Below, one piece after another: positions 27,485 through 34,940 of a stretch of 64,000 nucleotides of DNA. The notes under the pieces were generated by a model. It saw only the letters and a list, made by a program, of their open reading frames with translations, had not been told where the DNA came from and did no database searches. This DNA comes from Thiorhodovibrio winogradskyi. Lineage in GTDB: Bacteria > Pseudomonadota > Gammaproteobacteria > Chromatiales > Chromatiaceae. Every line of letters starts with the position of its first letter. Positions within the stretch are counted from its first letter, which is position 1. A program made the position numbers and the translations under genes. The stretch spans positions 2,243,531-2,307,530 of the forward strand of contig NZ_CP121472.1 in NCBI RefSeq assembly GCF_036208045.1, read 5' to 3'.

Positions 27485-28243
27485 ATGTCCCTTGCTCAAG
27501 AAGATCTGAATCATATCAAGCAGGAAATTGGCCTTTATGTGAAGGAAAATATCAGCGCCTGGTTGGCTGAGCAAAGCCTCGGCAAGCCGCCGGTGGTTTA
27601 TGAGATTGAACTGCGCGAGCGGATGGTGCGGGTTGATGATGAACTGAAAAACCAGCGCGAGTTGATGCGCGAAGGCTTCAACCAGATGGACAAGCGCTTC
27701 GAGCTGATGCATGCGAACATGGACAAGCGCTTTGAGCTGATGCAGTCAAGCATGGACAAGCGCTTTGAACAGGTCGAGAAACGCTTCGAGCAGGTTGACA
27801 AGCGCTTCGAGCAGATCGACAAACGCTTCGAACAGATCGACAAGCGCCTTGAGCTGATGCAAGCGGATATGGATAAACGCTTCGAGCAGGTTGACAAGCG
27901 CCTTGAGCTGATGCAAGCGGATATGGATAAACGCTTCGAGCAGGTTGACAAGCGCCTTGAGCTGATGCAAGCGGATATGGATAAACGCTTCGAGCAGGTT
28001 GACAAGCGCCTTGAGCTGATGCAAGCGGATATGGATAAACGCTTCGAGCAGGTTGACAAACGCCTTGAGCTGATGAAAGCAGACATGGATAAACGCTTCG
28101 AGCAGGTTGACAAGCGCTTTGAGGGCGTGCAGCAAGACATCCGCGCTTTGCAACTGCGCATGGATCACTTCATGCGCTGGTCGTTTGGTGTCACCATGGG
28201 CACCGGCGGTCTGATTGTTGGCATCCTAAAACTCTGGCCCTGA
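27485..28243 (+). CDS. Tail-anchored coiled-coil protein with expanded repeats (copy B)
   Basis: A 252-residue paralogue of the 15.3-kb gene with the same head, the same C-terminal helix (FGVTMGTGGLIVGILKLW) and the same AAGGAGG start region. The extra length comes from five near-identical 54-bp repeats encoding DKRLELMQADMDKRFEQV, an 18-residue (7+11) coiled-coil unit, on top of the heptads. The near-identity of repeats at DNA level shows recent expansion, so length probably varies among strains. Confidence 0.8.
   Translation: MSLAQEDLNHIKQEIGLYVKENISAWLAEQSLGKPPVVYEIELRERMVRVDDELKNQRELMREGFNQMDKRFELMHANMDKRFELMQSSMDKRFEQVEKRFEQVDKRFEQIDKRFEQIDKRLELMQADMDKRFEQVDKRLELMQADMDKRFEQVDKRLELMQADMDKRFEQVDKRLELMQADMDKRFEQVDKRLELMKADMDKRFEQVDKRFEGVQQDIRALQLRMDHFMRWSFGVTMGTGGLIVGILKLWP
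27839..28108 (+). repeat. 54-bp coding tandem repeat, five units
   Basis: Units start at 27839, 27893, 27947, 28001 and 28055 with GACAAGCGCC or GACAAACGCC. The first four are nearly identical in bases, the fifth has a few changes. The period is a multiple of three, so the frame is kept. Confidence 0.9.
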
Positions 28244-28263
28244 GCCGGCGTGGGCGAGGCGCT

Positions 28264-28390
28264 TCAACCAAAGTGAATTGACCGAGGAGCGCCTGTCACG
28301 GTGGTGTGCGCAAGTGCTCAAGGAAGCCAGAGATGATCGACCACCAGCACGCGCTGGCTAGTTCTGGGTGGAGGTTGCAGCATGAAATCG
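28264..28390. pseudogene. Fused relics: flavodoxin 3' end and REC-EAL 5' end
   Basis: 28,268-28,335 repeats the flavodoxin tail (LTEERLSRWCAQVLKEARD). At about 28,336 it jumps to the antisense start of the REC-EAL gene, matching 18,122-18,190 (CCACCAGCACGC, then GGAGGTTGCAGCATGAAATC). Almost all of the regulator gene is deleted in this copy. Confidence 0.75.
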
Positions 28391-28419
28391 GCGCGGGCGC
28401 ATCGGGGACTTGGTAGCGA

Positions 28420-29277
28420 TCAGCAGTCCGTGCAAGAGGTCGGATTGACGATGGGCAATTCAGCGGGCTTCGAGGAGGGGAGTCGGCCATGGTTCGCTTG
28501 GGGCAGTTCGAGTGCCAGAGCCCGGCGGTGATCCGGCGTGGTCACCGGGATGTGTTGCACCTTGGGCTTTGGAGCGGCGTTCCAGGTATCCACAAACTCC
28601 GCCATCCCGGGGATGCTCCCGCGTCTGGTGGTTATCGTGTTGCGGCCGTCGGCGATGCGAACCACCCATTGCCAATCGGCCGGGACGTCGGTTGCTTGGT
28701 CGAGGCTAGGGCCTGGTTGGGAGCCTGGTTGGGAGCCTGGTTGGGAACGGCGATGCGGCGCGGCCGTCAGCCGGGGCAGCACATCGGCGGCGGCGAGATG
28801 ATAGCCGCCAGCGTTGAGTCGGGAAACCCTGACCTTCGGCGACCAGCGCGCGGCATCCATGGTCCAGCGCAATTCAAGCGCACAACCCTGGGCCGGGCAG
28901 CGACCGAGTGGAATGGTCAACTGGTCGTCCTGCTGTAAGGCGGCCACGGCCATGCATTGCAAGGCTACTTGAACCTGGCCGATGGTGCCGGGTGGCAGGG
29001 TGGCGAAAACGGTGCCGCTGTCGCTGTGGGTGCCGAACAGAATCATGCGGCCTTGAACGCGAGCTTGCCGCGGATCGACATCGAATTCGAGCCAGCCACC
29101 GTCGGATTTCAACTCAGGGGCGGCGACCGCGGGCGCCAGCGGCGCGACCAGACCGAGGCACAACCAGAGCGCAAGGACAAGGCCTGTACCCGCCCCGCGG
29201 ACAGGCATGCGGGGCAGGGGTCGATCCCGGCGATGGCGAGCGGGAGTGCGAGCAAAGAGATGCGCGATCTTCGACAT
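28420..29277 (-). CDS. Secreted Cys-containing protein of unknown function (copy B)
   Basis: A 285-residue paralogue of the 18.2-kb protein. It has a signal helix ending APAVAA, then LKSDGGWLEFDVDPRQARVQ, LQCMAVAALQQDDQLTIPLG, GRCPAQGCALELRW, a PGSQPGSQPGS linker and a terminal SCTDC. Differences between copies are scattered and mostly conservative, so both frames are likely expressed. It diverges from the cytochrome c/azurin pair around one Fur-like box, which suggests co-regulation. Family unknown to me. Confidence 0.72.
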   Translation of the reverse strand: MSKIAHLFARTPARHRRDRPLPRMPVRGAGTGLVLALWLCLGLVAPLAPAVAAPELKSDGGWLEFDVDPRQARVQGRMILFGTHSDSGTVFATLPPGTIGQVQVALQCMAVAALQQDDQLTIPLGRCPAQGCALELRWTMDAARWSPKVRVSRLNAGGYHLAAADVLPRLTAAPHRRSQPGSQPGSQPGPSLDQATDVPADWQWVVRIADGRNTITTRRGSIPGMAEFVDTWNAAPKPKVQHIPVTTPDHRRALALELPQANHGRLPSSKPAELPIVNPTSCTDC

Positions 29278-29347
29278 GGTTCGACTCCTTGGCGATGAGG
29301 CAATGACGGTCAGCGACTTGACAAGTCCAGCACCATAATAACAAAAT

Positions 29348-29360
29348 GCGAAGCATTCGC
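29348..29360. promoter_or_regulatory. Fur-like box GCGAAGCATTCGC (copy B)
   Basis: Lies 70 bp before the secreted-protein start on one side and 50 bp before cytochrome c on the other. It is identical with its copy-A counterpart over AAAATGCGAAGCATTCGCGT. Confidence 0.62.
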
Positions 29361-29410
29361 GTTAATGATTTTGCGCGGATTCTGCTTAACCTGACTGTGG
29401 GAAATGTCGC

Positions 29411-29734
29411 ATGAAGACTTCTGTTGTTCGTCTCCATTGGATCTTGGTTGGTGGCCTGGCCTTGGCGGCGGGCGGGCCAGCGCAGGCCGATCTTGAACTC
29501 GCCCAACAAAGTGGCTGTACCATCTGCCACGGCGTCGATCAGGGCATTGTCGGCCCGTCTTACAAGGAGGTGGCCGCCAAGTACAAAAGTGATCCCAGTG
29601 TCGTCGCTACCCTGGTTGCCAAGGTCAAGGCTGGCGGCGCGGGGAACTGGGGCGAGGTGCCCATGCCGCCAAATTCCCCCCAAGTGAGCGATGAGAACAT
29701 CCGCAAACTGGTGGAATGGGTGCTCAGTCTATGA
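29411..29734 (+). CDS. Small class I cytochrome c
   Basis: A 107-residue periplasmic protein. The signal peptide ends AQA at about residue 26. The heme site is CTICH near residue 36, and the Met ligand lies in VPMPPN near residue 84, as in cytochromes c551/c552. Its stop overlaps the azurin start (ATGA), so the two are coupled and may exchange electrons or act in one redox chain. It is deleted in copy A. Confidence 0.9.
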   Translation: MKTSVVRLHWILVGGLALAAGGPAQADLELAQQSGCTICHGVDQGIVGPSYKEVAAKYKSDPSVVATLVAKVKAGGAGNWGEVPMPPNSPQVSDENIRKLVEWVLSL

Positions 29735-30216
29735 GCCATTGGGTTGGGTTTGTGCCGAGGCGTGGCGCGCCGGTGCGGCGCACCCTCGCCATGGCGCTCG
29801 CCGCGGGGATCAGCCTGGATCTCAATGCGACGTGCCAGTTTGTCATGGATGTCGATGATTCCATGAGGTTTCCGGTGGGTGAACTGCACGCCAGCGCCGA
29901 GTGCTCCACGATTGAACTGACCCTGCGCCATCACGGCCATCTTCCCAAGCTCTCCATGGGTCGGAACTGGGTGCTGGTGCGCGGCGAGGATGTGCTCGGC
30001 ATTGCTTTTGACGGGATGGCGGCGGGCTCTGTCAATGACTATCTTCGTCCCGGAGACCATCGGGTTGTGGCACACACGGCCATGATCGGCCCTGGAGAGC
30101 AGGCTCGAGTAGAGTTTTCGCCACGCGATCTCACCCCTGGAGAAGATTATCGTTACTTTTGCAGCTTTCCCGGGCATTGGGCGGTGATGACCGGGCGTTT
30201 CATTCTCCATCCTTGA
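29731..30216 (+). CDS. Azurin-family protein lacking ligand His46
   Basis: A 161-residue protein with a signal peptide (about 33 residues, ending DLNA) and a full azurin fold: disulfide Cys pair (CQFVMD and AECSTIEL), FDGMAAG, YLRPGDHRVVAHTAMIG and the ligand loop YFCSFPGHWAVM with Cys112, His117 and Met121 (azurin numbering). The segment that in azurin is MGHNWVL reads MGRNWVL, so the first histidine copper ligand is Arg. The codon is CGG, two changes from a His codon. It may bind no copper, another metal, or act without metal. Coupled to cytochrome c. Confidence 0.85.
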   Translation: MSHWVGFVPRRGAPVRRTLAMALAAGISLDLNATCQFVMDVDDSMRFPVGELHASAECSTIELTLRHHGHLPKLSMGRNWVLVRGEDVLGIAFDGMAAGSVNDYLRPGDHRVVAHTAMIGPGEQARVEFSPRDLTPGEDYRYFCSFPGHWAVMTGRFILHP

Positions 30217-30267
30217 TTTTGCGCGTGAGTTTCCGCCGCGCAGTGGTACTGCTTGGGTTCCTAATGG

Positions 30268-30744
30268 TCATGGATGGGGCTTTATCGCTTCCGCGCTTGC
30301 CGCCATCACCGCTTGGAACTGCTCGGGCTCAAGAATGGCGCGGAAACGATTCAGAGCTTGGATACGGATATCAGTGGCCTCGCGCTTCAAGCGCGTCAGT
30401 TCGTCGAGCTGATCCGCGACCGCACTGGCATTTTTGCCCCGCTCAATCACTGCCTGGTAAATGGCTTTTTCAAGCTGCCACGCCGCCTGCACACGCGGAT
30501 GAAGTTGGGGTGGATAAACCTCCCTAACTTCTCGGTGCAGACGATCCATTTGTTCCGGCCTGATTCCAAACCGATCCGGGGCGTCGACGATAATCCGCAT
30601 CGGGTGGGGTAGAACGACCAGCTCACCGACAAGGAAGCCTGGGCGACTGAGGGTGTGATCAGGACTGATGACAGGCTCGGCCTGACCAGGACCGCTGGTT
30701 AGCATCAGGGACAGCGAGATCAGAAATGTGAATCGGATGTGCAT
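30268..30744 (-). CDS. Spy/CpxP-like periplasmic protein (copy B)
   Basis: A 158-residue paralogue of the 19.4-kb gene. The signal peptide ends GPGQA. The helical core contains FGIRPEQMDRLHREVREVYP and ILEPEQFQAVMAAS. It converges on the azurin gene with a 51-bp gap. Spy/CpxP-fold proteins act as periplasmic chaperones or metal-stress sensors. Confidence 0.72.
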   Translation of the reverse strand: MHIRFTFLISLSLMLTSGPGQAEPVISPDHTLSRPGFLVGELVVLPHPMRIIVDAPDRFGIRPEQMDRLHREVREVYPPQLHPRVQAAWQLEKAIYQAVIERGKNASAVADQLDELTRLKREATDIRIQALNRFRAILEPEQFQAVMAASAEAIKPHP

Positions 30745-31087
30745 GCTTTAAGTGCCTCGGAAGCTTGGTCTGCTGAAGAGTGAAGTAACAGTTAAAAATT
30801 CGTGATACAGCCTTAGTCGTCAAGAAAGCTGTCAGAGGCACCTATGATTCTATACATATAGCGCATGATTGCGATGCGATGCGATTCGGTGCAGGCGGCA
30901 TGGCAGTGCAACAAGCGAATCGCTGGATGCAGGTGACAACCTGTTTTGATTTGTGAAATGCCATGTCATGACGCCACATGATGATTTGCGTGAAAAATAC
31001 AAAACAGAATACGATCAATTTGCGATAATATGAAGGTAGCAGTCAAAATGCCTTCTGTCAACAAGTGCGTGCTCACAAACATCCTGA
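30745..31087. other. Intergenic region, remnant of segment
   Basis: No gene. A half Fur-like site (AAATTCGTGATAC near 30,800) matches the end of the box at 20,223. GCGCATGATTGCG at 30,861 is a poor match to the palindrome. The right part (CAACAAGTGCGTGCTCAC onward) is shared with copies A and D. Confidence 0.5.
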
Positions 31088-31357
31088 CTACAGATCTTGG
31101 TCTGGTTGGTTTCTGGACGGTGATGGCGGCCTTTGCCGAGATCGAATGACGCAGTCGTCTTTTTTACAGGAGAGTTCCCGCAACAAAGCCCAGCGCCAGT
31201 AGCGCCGCGAAGGCGGTCCGGACAGAAAGCCGTCCCACAGCCAGGCACACAGCCGCTCCCGCAGCCTGCATGCTGGTTGCGCGGACTGGGGTGGGGGTGC
31301 CTGGGGACTGCCGGACTCGGCGTCATCCAGCCGTATGTGGTTATGACTGTGTTTCAT
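31088..31357 (-). CDS. 90-aa-type small protein (copy B)
   Basis: An 89-residue frame with core RLRERLCAWLWDGFLSGPPS and RRYWRWALLRELSC, starting MKHSHNHIRLDD. A GGAGAG site lies 12 bp upstream (5 bp from an in-frame GTG at 31366). Its start overlaps the end of the GGDEF remnant, as in copy A. Function unknown. Confidence 0.42.
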   Translation of the reverse strand: MKHSHNHIRLDDAESGSPQAPPPQSAQPACRLRERLCAWLWDGFLSGPPSRRYWRWALLRELSCKKDDCVIRSRQRPPSPSRNQPDQDL

Positions 31358-31875
31358 GCGGTGCACTTCTCTCCGGGGAAAGTCTGATGACTGTTCGTGG
31401 TCACTCCCAGGGTGGCCTTGATGAGCGAATGGGCCGGCTTTGTTGACTGGTGTTTTGGCTTGGCTTTCTGGCCGGTCATCAAGGATCTCCTCGCCAGGTT
31501 CAGGTCATCCCAGGCCATCACCGCGTCGCGACCGTTGCGCTTGACCCAATAAAGCGCCTCGTCGGCGCGTCTGAGGATCTCCTGGCTGGAACTGGGCCCG
31601 GCGCCCTGGCGTTCGGCGCCAGTGGCCAACTCCCGATCATTGGCGATGGTGTAGCCCATGCTGGCGGTGATGCGCAGGCCGCGCCCGTCGTCGAGGAGGA
31701 TCTCGGTGTCATGCAGTCGCTCGCGCAAGCGCCGCAGAAAGGCGCCGGTGTCGGCCTTGGTCGTGGCCGGGAGGATGAGCGCGAATTCCTCGCCGCCGAG
31801 GCGCGCCGCGAGGTCGGTTTCGCGCGCATGCTCGCGTAGCAGGGCGCCGAGTCGGGCGAGCACGCGGTCGCCACC
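31354..31875 (-). pseudogene. GGDEF gene relic, C-terminal half (copy B)
   Basis: It retains RETDLAARLGGEEFALI to the C-terminus but the membrane helices and the first half of the GGDEF domain are gone; the frame is fused to small-membrane-protein sequence at about 31,876 (GGGTGG). The deletion removes the substrate-binding DxLTGL region, so it should be inactive. Confidence 0.78.
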
Positions 31876-32020
31876 CACAGCAGGCCGGCTAGCATCAGCC
31901 CAACAATGACGACCGAGGTGAGCATGGAAGGGCCTTGACGCGTGCGTGAGAGTTGCTTGATTCCGGGCATCTTGGGGGTTTGCGGCTGGTGGTGGGCAGG
32001 GTTGGCATCGCTTGGACTCC
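31876..32020 (-). pseudogene. Small membrane protein relic (copy B)
   Basis: It starts MPTLPTTSRKPPRC as in copy A but a single T deletion shifts the frame. The helix LTSVVIVGLMLAGLLW is preserved in another frame and runs into the GGDEF relic. Confidence 0.6.
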
Positions 32021-32094
32021 AGTGGCGGGGTAAAAAAACGGTGACATGTCGGCAAGGCGGCTTGACAGCCATGATTTGGCACAGTACTCTAAAC

Positions 32095-32107
32095 GCGAAT
32101 GATTCGT
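32095..32107. promoter_or_regulatory. Fur-like box GCGAATGATTCGT (copy B)
   Basis: One mismatch from the palindrome, at the same place as the copy-A box. It is the nearest candidate operator upstream of the CbiX-like/heme cluster, 261 bp before its first gene. Confidence 0.6.
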
Positions 32108-32162
32108 AAAAAGCATTTTGTTGGTTATGCTGTCATGACCCTTGGTCACAGGAGATTTCGCC

Positions 32163-32340
32163 ATGCCCGCTGCCGATCCGCAAACCACCGCCAACCCCTT
32201 TTCCACGCACGCCCTGGCCGCAAGCCGGCACAAGATCGAGCAGCACCCGATCCAAGGTGGCGGCAGACACCCTCTGGCTTGAGAACTCGGCGCCGCCGGG
32301 GCACGCGATTTCACAGCCAGGGTGCGTTGTTGAAGTCATT
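32163..32340 (+). pseudogene. Relic of the 117-aa gene (copy B)
   Basis: It opens with MPAADPQTTANPFSTHALAA and ends after 39 codons by the same frameshift as copy A. It lies directly before the CbiX-like gene. Confidence 0.6.
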
Positions 32341-32367
32341 AACCGCAATTTGCAAGGGAGACATTCG

Positions 32368-33336
32368 ATGATCCAATGGCGTGGTTATTCTCGATCAGCG
32401 CCGGCGCCGGTACTGGCACTGGCACTGGCACTGGCACTGGCACTGATATGCGCCTTGCTGCTGGGTGGCGCGACTGGTTGTTCCAATGAAGCATCCAGCG
32501 CCACCCTGGGCGTTGAACCGACGGATAAGGTCGGCGTGCTGCTGGTCAGTCATGGGTCGCGCTCCAAGCGCTGGCGCCAGATGCTCCTTGATGTCGAGCA
32601 GGCGGTGCGCGAACCCTTGCTGGACATGCCGGAGGTGGAGGCGGTGCGCAGCGCCTTCATGGAAGAAAGCGAGCCCTCGATCACCACCCAGCTCAAAGCC
32701 TTCGACCGCGAGGACTTCGATGCCATCATCCTGGTGCCGGTGTTCCTCACGGTGAGTTCGCACTCGGTGAATGACATCCCGACCATCGTCGGCATGCAGT
32801 CCAACCCCGAAACCCTTGAGCGTCTGACCAAGGAAAAGATCGCCATCTACCGACCCCAGGCGCGCGTCACCCTGGTGCCGACGCTGGATTTCACCACCCT
32901 GCTCAAGGATAACGTCACCGCGCGCGCCGAACGGCTGATCGAACAACCCGAGGACACTGGTGTGGTGCTGGTGGCCTATGGCGATGCCCGCTACAACCAG
33001 CAGTGGGAAGAACTGATGAGCGAACTTGGCCGGGCGCTCAAGGCCAAGCTTGGGATTGAGACGGTCGCCTACGCTTGGTGCGGACATTTGGTTGACTACT
33101 CGCCCGAGCCAACCCAGCGCGCCATCGAGCAGGTCTTGGAGCTGGAACCCCGGGCCGCAGTGCTGCCGCTGCTGGTGGCCTATGATCCCATGTTCCAGGA
33201 CGACGTCATCGGCGCGGCCGTGGAGCAAAGTCCGCGCTCCGACGACATCCTTTACCGGCCCGACGCCATTCTGCCGGACGAGAATCTGCATCGGTGGATC
33301 CTCGACATCGTCCAGCAAACACTGGTGGAGTCCTAA
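32368..33336 (+). CDS. Exported CbiX-like tetrapyrrole chelatase
   Basis: A 322-residue protein preceded by AAGGGAG. The N-terminus is a hydrophobic Leu-Ala run (residues about 12-33) ending GGATGCSN, a lipoprotein-like site, so it is exported. Two CbiX/SirB-type domains follow: the first has LLVSHGSRSKRW with the catalytic His at about residue 62, plus FMEESEPSI and VPVFLTVSSHSVNDIP; the second (VVLVAYGDARYNQQW) has lost that His. Cytoplasmic CbiX inserts Co2+ or Fe2+ into sirohydrochlorin; an exported one next to a heme receptor suggests metal removal from, or insertion into, a tetrapyrrole in the periplasm. Confidence 0.85.
   Translation: MIQWRGYSRSAPAPVLALALALALALICALLLGGATGCSNEASSATLGVEPTDKVGVLLVSHGSRSKRWRQMLLDVEQAVREPLLDMPEVEAVRSAFMEESEPSITTQLKAFDREDFDAIILVPVFLTVSSHSVNDIPTIVGMQSNPETLERLTKEKIAIYRPQARVTLVPTLDFTTLLKDNVTARAERLIEQPEDTGVVLVAYGDARYNQQWEELMSELGRALKAKLGIETVAYAWCGHLVDYSPEPTQRAIEQVLELEPRAAVLPLLVAYDPMFQDDVIGAAVEQSPRSDDILYRPDAILPDENLHRWILDIVQQTLVES
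32413..32442 (+). repeat. CTGGCA hexanucleotide run in the signal segment
   Basis: Five perfect CTGGCA units encode alternating Leu-Ala in the hydrophobic core of the chelatase signal sequence. Changes in unit number would keep the frame but alter helix length. Confidence 0.85.
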
Positions 33337-33363
33337 ACGGGCGCATTGCAGCGCCATACCCAA

Positions 33364-34803
33364 ATGTCAACGGCGATGATCAGCAAGCATCGGGTGATCA
33401 GGTTATGGCGGCGCTGGCTCGCCACGATGGTCCTTGCTGCCGCGCTCATTGGATTCGGGTTGCAAACCACCGAACGCGGCGAGGACCCGCGGCCACCTAA
33501 ATATCTGGCCGATCCCGCGCATCAAGTGCCCTGTCTGCTCGACGCAAGCGAGGGTGCTGGGTGCGACATTGGATTCACCGCCGCGCATGGCCTGACCGAG
33601 GATCCGACCTGGCGTGGCGAGGGCCATGGGCTGCTGGGGCGGTCGCCGCCAGCACCGGCCCCCTTCGGGTTGGCTGTGGACGCGCGCAATGATCCGGTGC
33701 TCTCGGACGCGGCGGGCGCGGCCCTGCTGCGCCGAGCGCGCACCCAGGAACCCGATGCGCATCGCTTGGATCTGCGTCCAGGCGCGGAGCACAGTGTTGT
33801 CGAACGTCGCGATGCGCGGGGACGCTATCGCGGCCTGTATCTGGACAATGTCGAGCTTGAGAGCCGCGTCCGCGGGTTCGCCGGCCCAATCGAGCTTGGC
33901 GTGTATGTTGATGAGCAGGGGCGTATCCGCAAGCTGGTGCATCTGGATTCCCGCGAGACGCCGAGCTACCTGCGCCAGCTCGCAGACGCCGGCTTTTATG
34001 CACGCTTCAGCAGATTGCCCGTGGATCGGGCCGAGCATCGCGTCGACGCGGTCAGCGGCGCGACCCTGACCTCCCGCGCCCTCGCCGCGGGGCTGACCGA
34101 GTTGGTCGCCGTCGCCGAGGATCCGCTTGGCGACTATCTGGAGGCATCGCCCCGCGGCTTCGCGGTCGTGGCGCGGCTGTCGAACGCGTGGATCGGCCAT
34201 GCACTGCTGTTGCTTGGACTCTTTGTGCTGGCTTGGCAAGGACGCGGGGCACTCAGTGGCGCCGACTGGCGGCTGCACGGGCTACTGGCGATCGGTGTGC
34301 TCGGGCTGCTGCTCAACGACGCCTTCACCTATGTGACGCTGATGCAGCCTTTGTTCGGCGTCACTCTGTCGGCCTTTGCCACCCTTTACCTGGTTCTGGT
34401 GCTGCTGGGCGCGATCTGGGATGACAACACTTATTGTCGGCGCATCTGCCCCTTCGGCCAGGCACAGCGGTGGGTCGCGCGCTGGGATCGCGGCTCACGC
34501 CTGAACCGCTGGCCGTTGTCGAACCGACGCATGCGCCAACTGCGCCGACTGCTGACGCTGGTCTTGATTGTGGGGATTCTCGCCGGTTTCGAGCACTGGC
34601 GTGGATTCGAGTTGTTTCCCGATCTGTTTGGCTTCGATGCCGGTTCGCCGTGGTTTTTGCTGGCGCTCTTTCTGGTGCTGCGGGTGGGTGCCTGGATCCC
34701 CATGCTGTGGTGTCGCCTGCTGTGCCCGACCGGCGAGGCGCTGGATACGCTTGCAAGCCTGATGCGGCCAGGCCGTGATAAAAACATATCGTGTAATAAA
34801 TAG
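33364..34803 (+). CDS. FMN-binding, CxxxCP membrane protein (NosR/PceC-like)
   Basis: A 479-residue protein (ATG 33364, or 33376). An N-terminal helix is followed by a periplasmic FMN-binding domain whose flavinylation site DAVSGAT (Thr at about residue 234) fits ApbE-type covalent FMN attachment. About five helices follow, with two CxxxCP motifs (CRRICPFGQ and CRLLCPTGE) typical of NosR, NapH and PceC. No ferredoxin domain follows. Such proteins carry electrons across or along the inner membrane to periplasmic partners. Its position between chelatase and heme receptor suggests it supplies electrons for heme processing. Confidence 0.82.
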   Translation: MSTAMISKHRVIRLWRRWLATMVLAAALIGFGLQTTERGEDPRPPKYLADPAHQVPCLLDASEGAGCDIGFTAAHGLTEDPTWRGEGHGLLGRSPPAPAPFGLAVDARNDPVLSDAAGAALLRRARTQEPDAHRLDLRPGAEHSVVERRDARGRYRGLYLDNVELESRVRGFAGPIELGVYVDEQGRIRKLVHLDSRETPSYLRQLADAGFYARFSRLPVDRAEHRVDAVSGATLTSRALAAGLTELVAVAEDPLGDYLEASPRGFAVVARLSNAWIGHALLLLGLFVLAWQGRGALSGADWRLHGLLAIGVLGLLLNDAFTYVTLMQPLFGVTLSAFATLYLVLVLLGAIWDDNTYCRRICPFGQAQRWVARWDRGSRLNRWPLSNRRMRQLRRLLTLVLIVGILAGFEHWRGFELFPDLFGFDAGSPWFLLALFLVLRVGAWIPMLWCRLLCPTGEALDTLASLMRPGRDKNISCNK

Positions 34804-34940
34804 CAGCAGTCGAGCCAGCGCCATCATGCGGAATGTTCCCTTGGCTGCCTTGGTTTTCTCTCGTTGTGGCATTGGCCCGATGCAACCGCCAGCGCCTCGG
34901 AGTTGGCTGGTTGCTTGGGCGTTTTTTTGGAGATTTAGCC

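Larger units (their letters stand above)
26758..32350. repeat. Duplicated segment, copy B
   Basis: Here the flavodoxin, cytochrome c and azurin genes are intact and the coiled-coil gene is expanded, whereas the REC-EAL gene is reduced to its first codons, the transglycosylase is absent and the GGDEF gene has lost its N-terminal half. The right end continues into the CbiX-like gene, which may be the ancestral neighbour. Confidence 0.8.

Noticed and set aside
27700-28110. Regularly spaced repeats resembling a CRISPR array
   Set aside because: The 54-bp units are contiguous, in frame and coding, with no unique spacers and no cas genes.
26758-30216. Magnetosome or photosynthesis cluster suggested by iron, cytochrome and azurin genes
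   Set aside because: No mam, puf, bch or related genes are present.
15240-32350. Duplications as an insertion sequence or composite transposon
   Set aside because: No transposase, terminal inverted repeats or target-site duplications are visible; copies have different ends.
32257-32367. N-terminal extension of the CbiX-like protein
   Set aside because: The extension is translated from the 117-aa gene relic; the ATG at 32368 has its own AAGGGAG site and opens the signal sequence.
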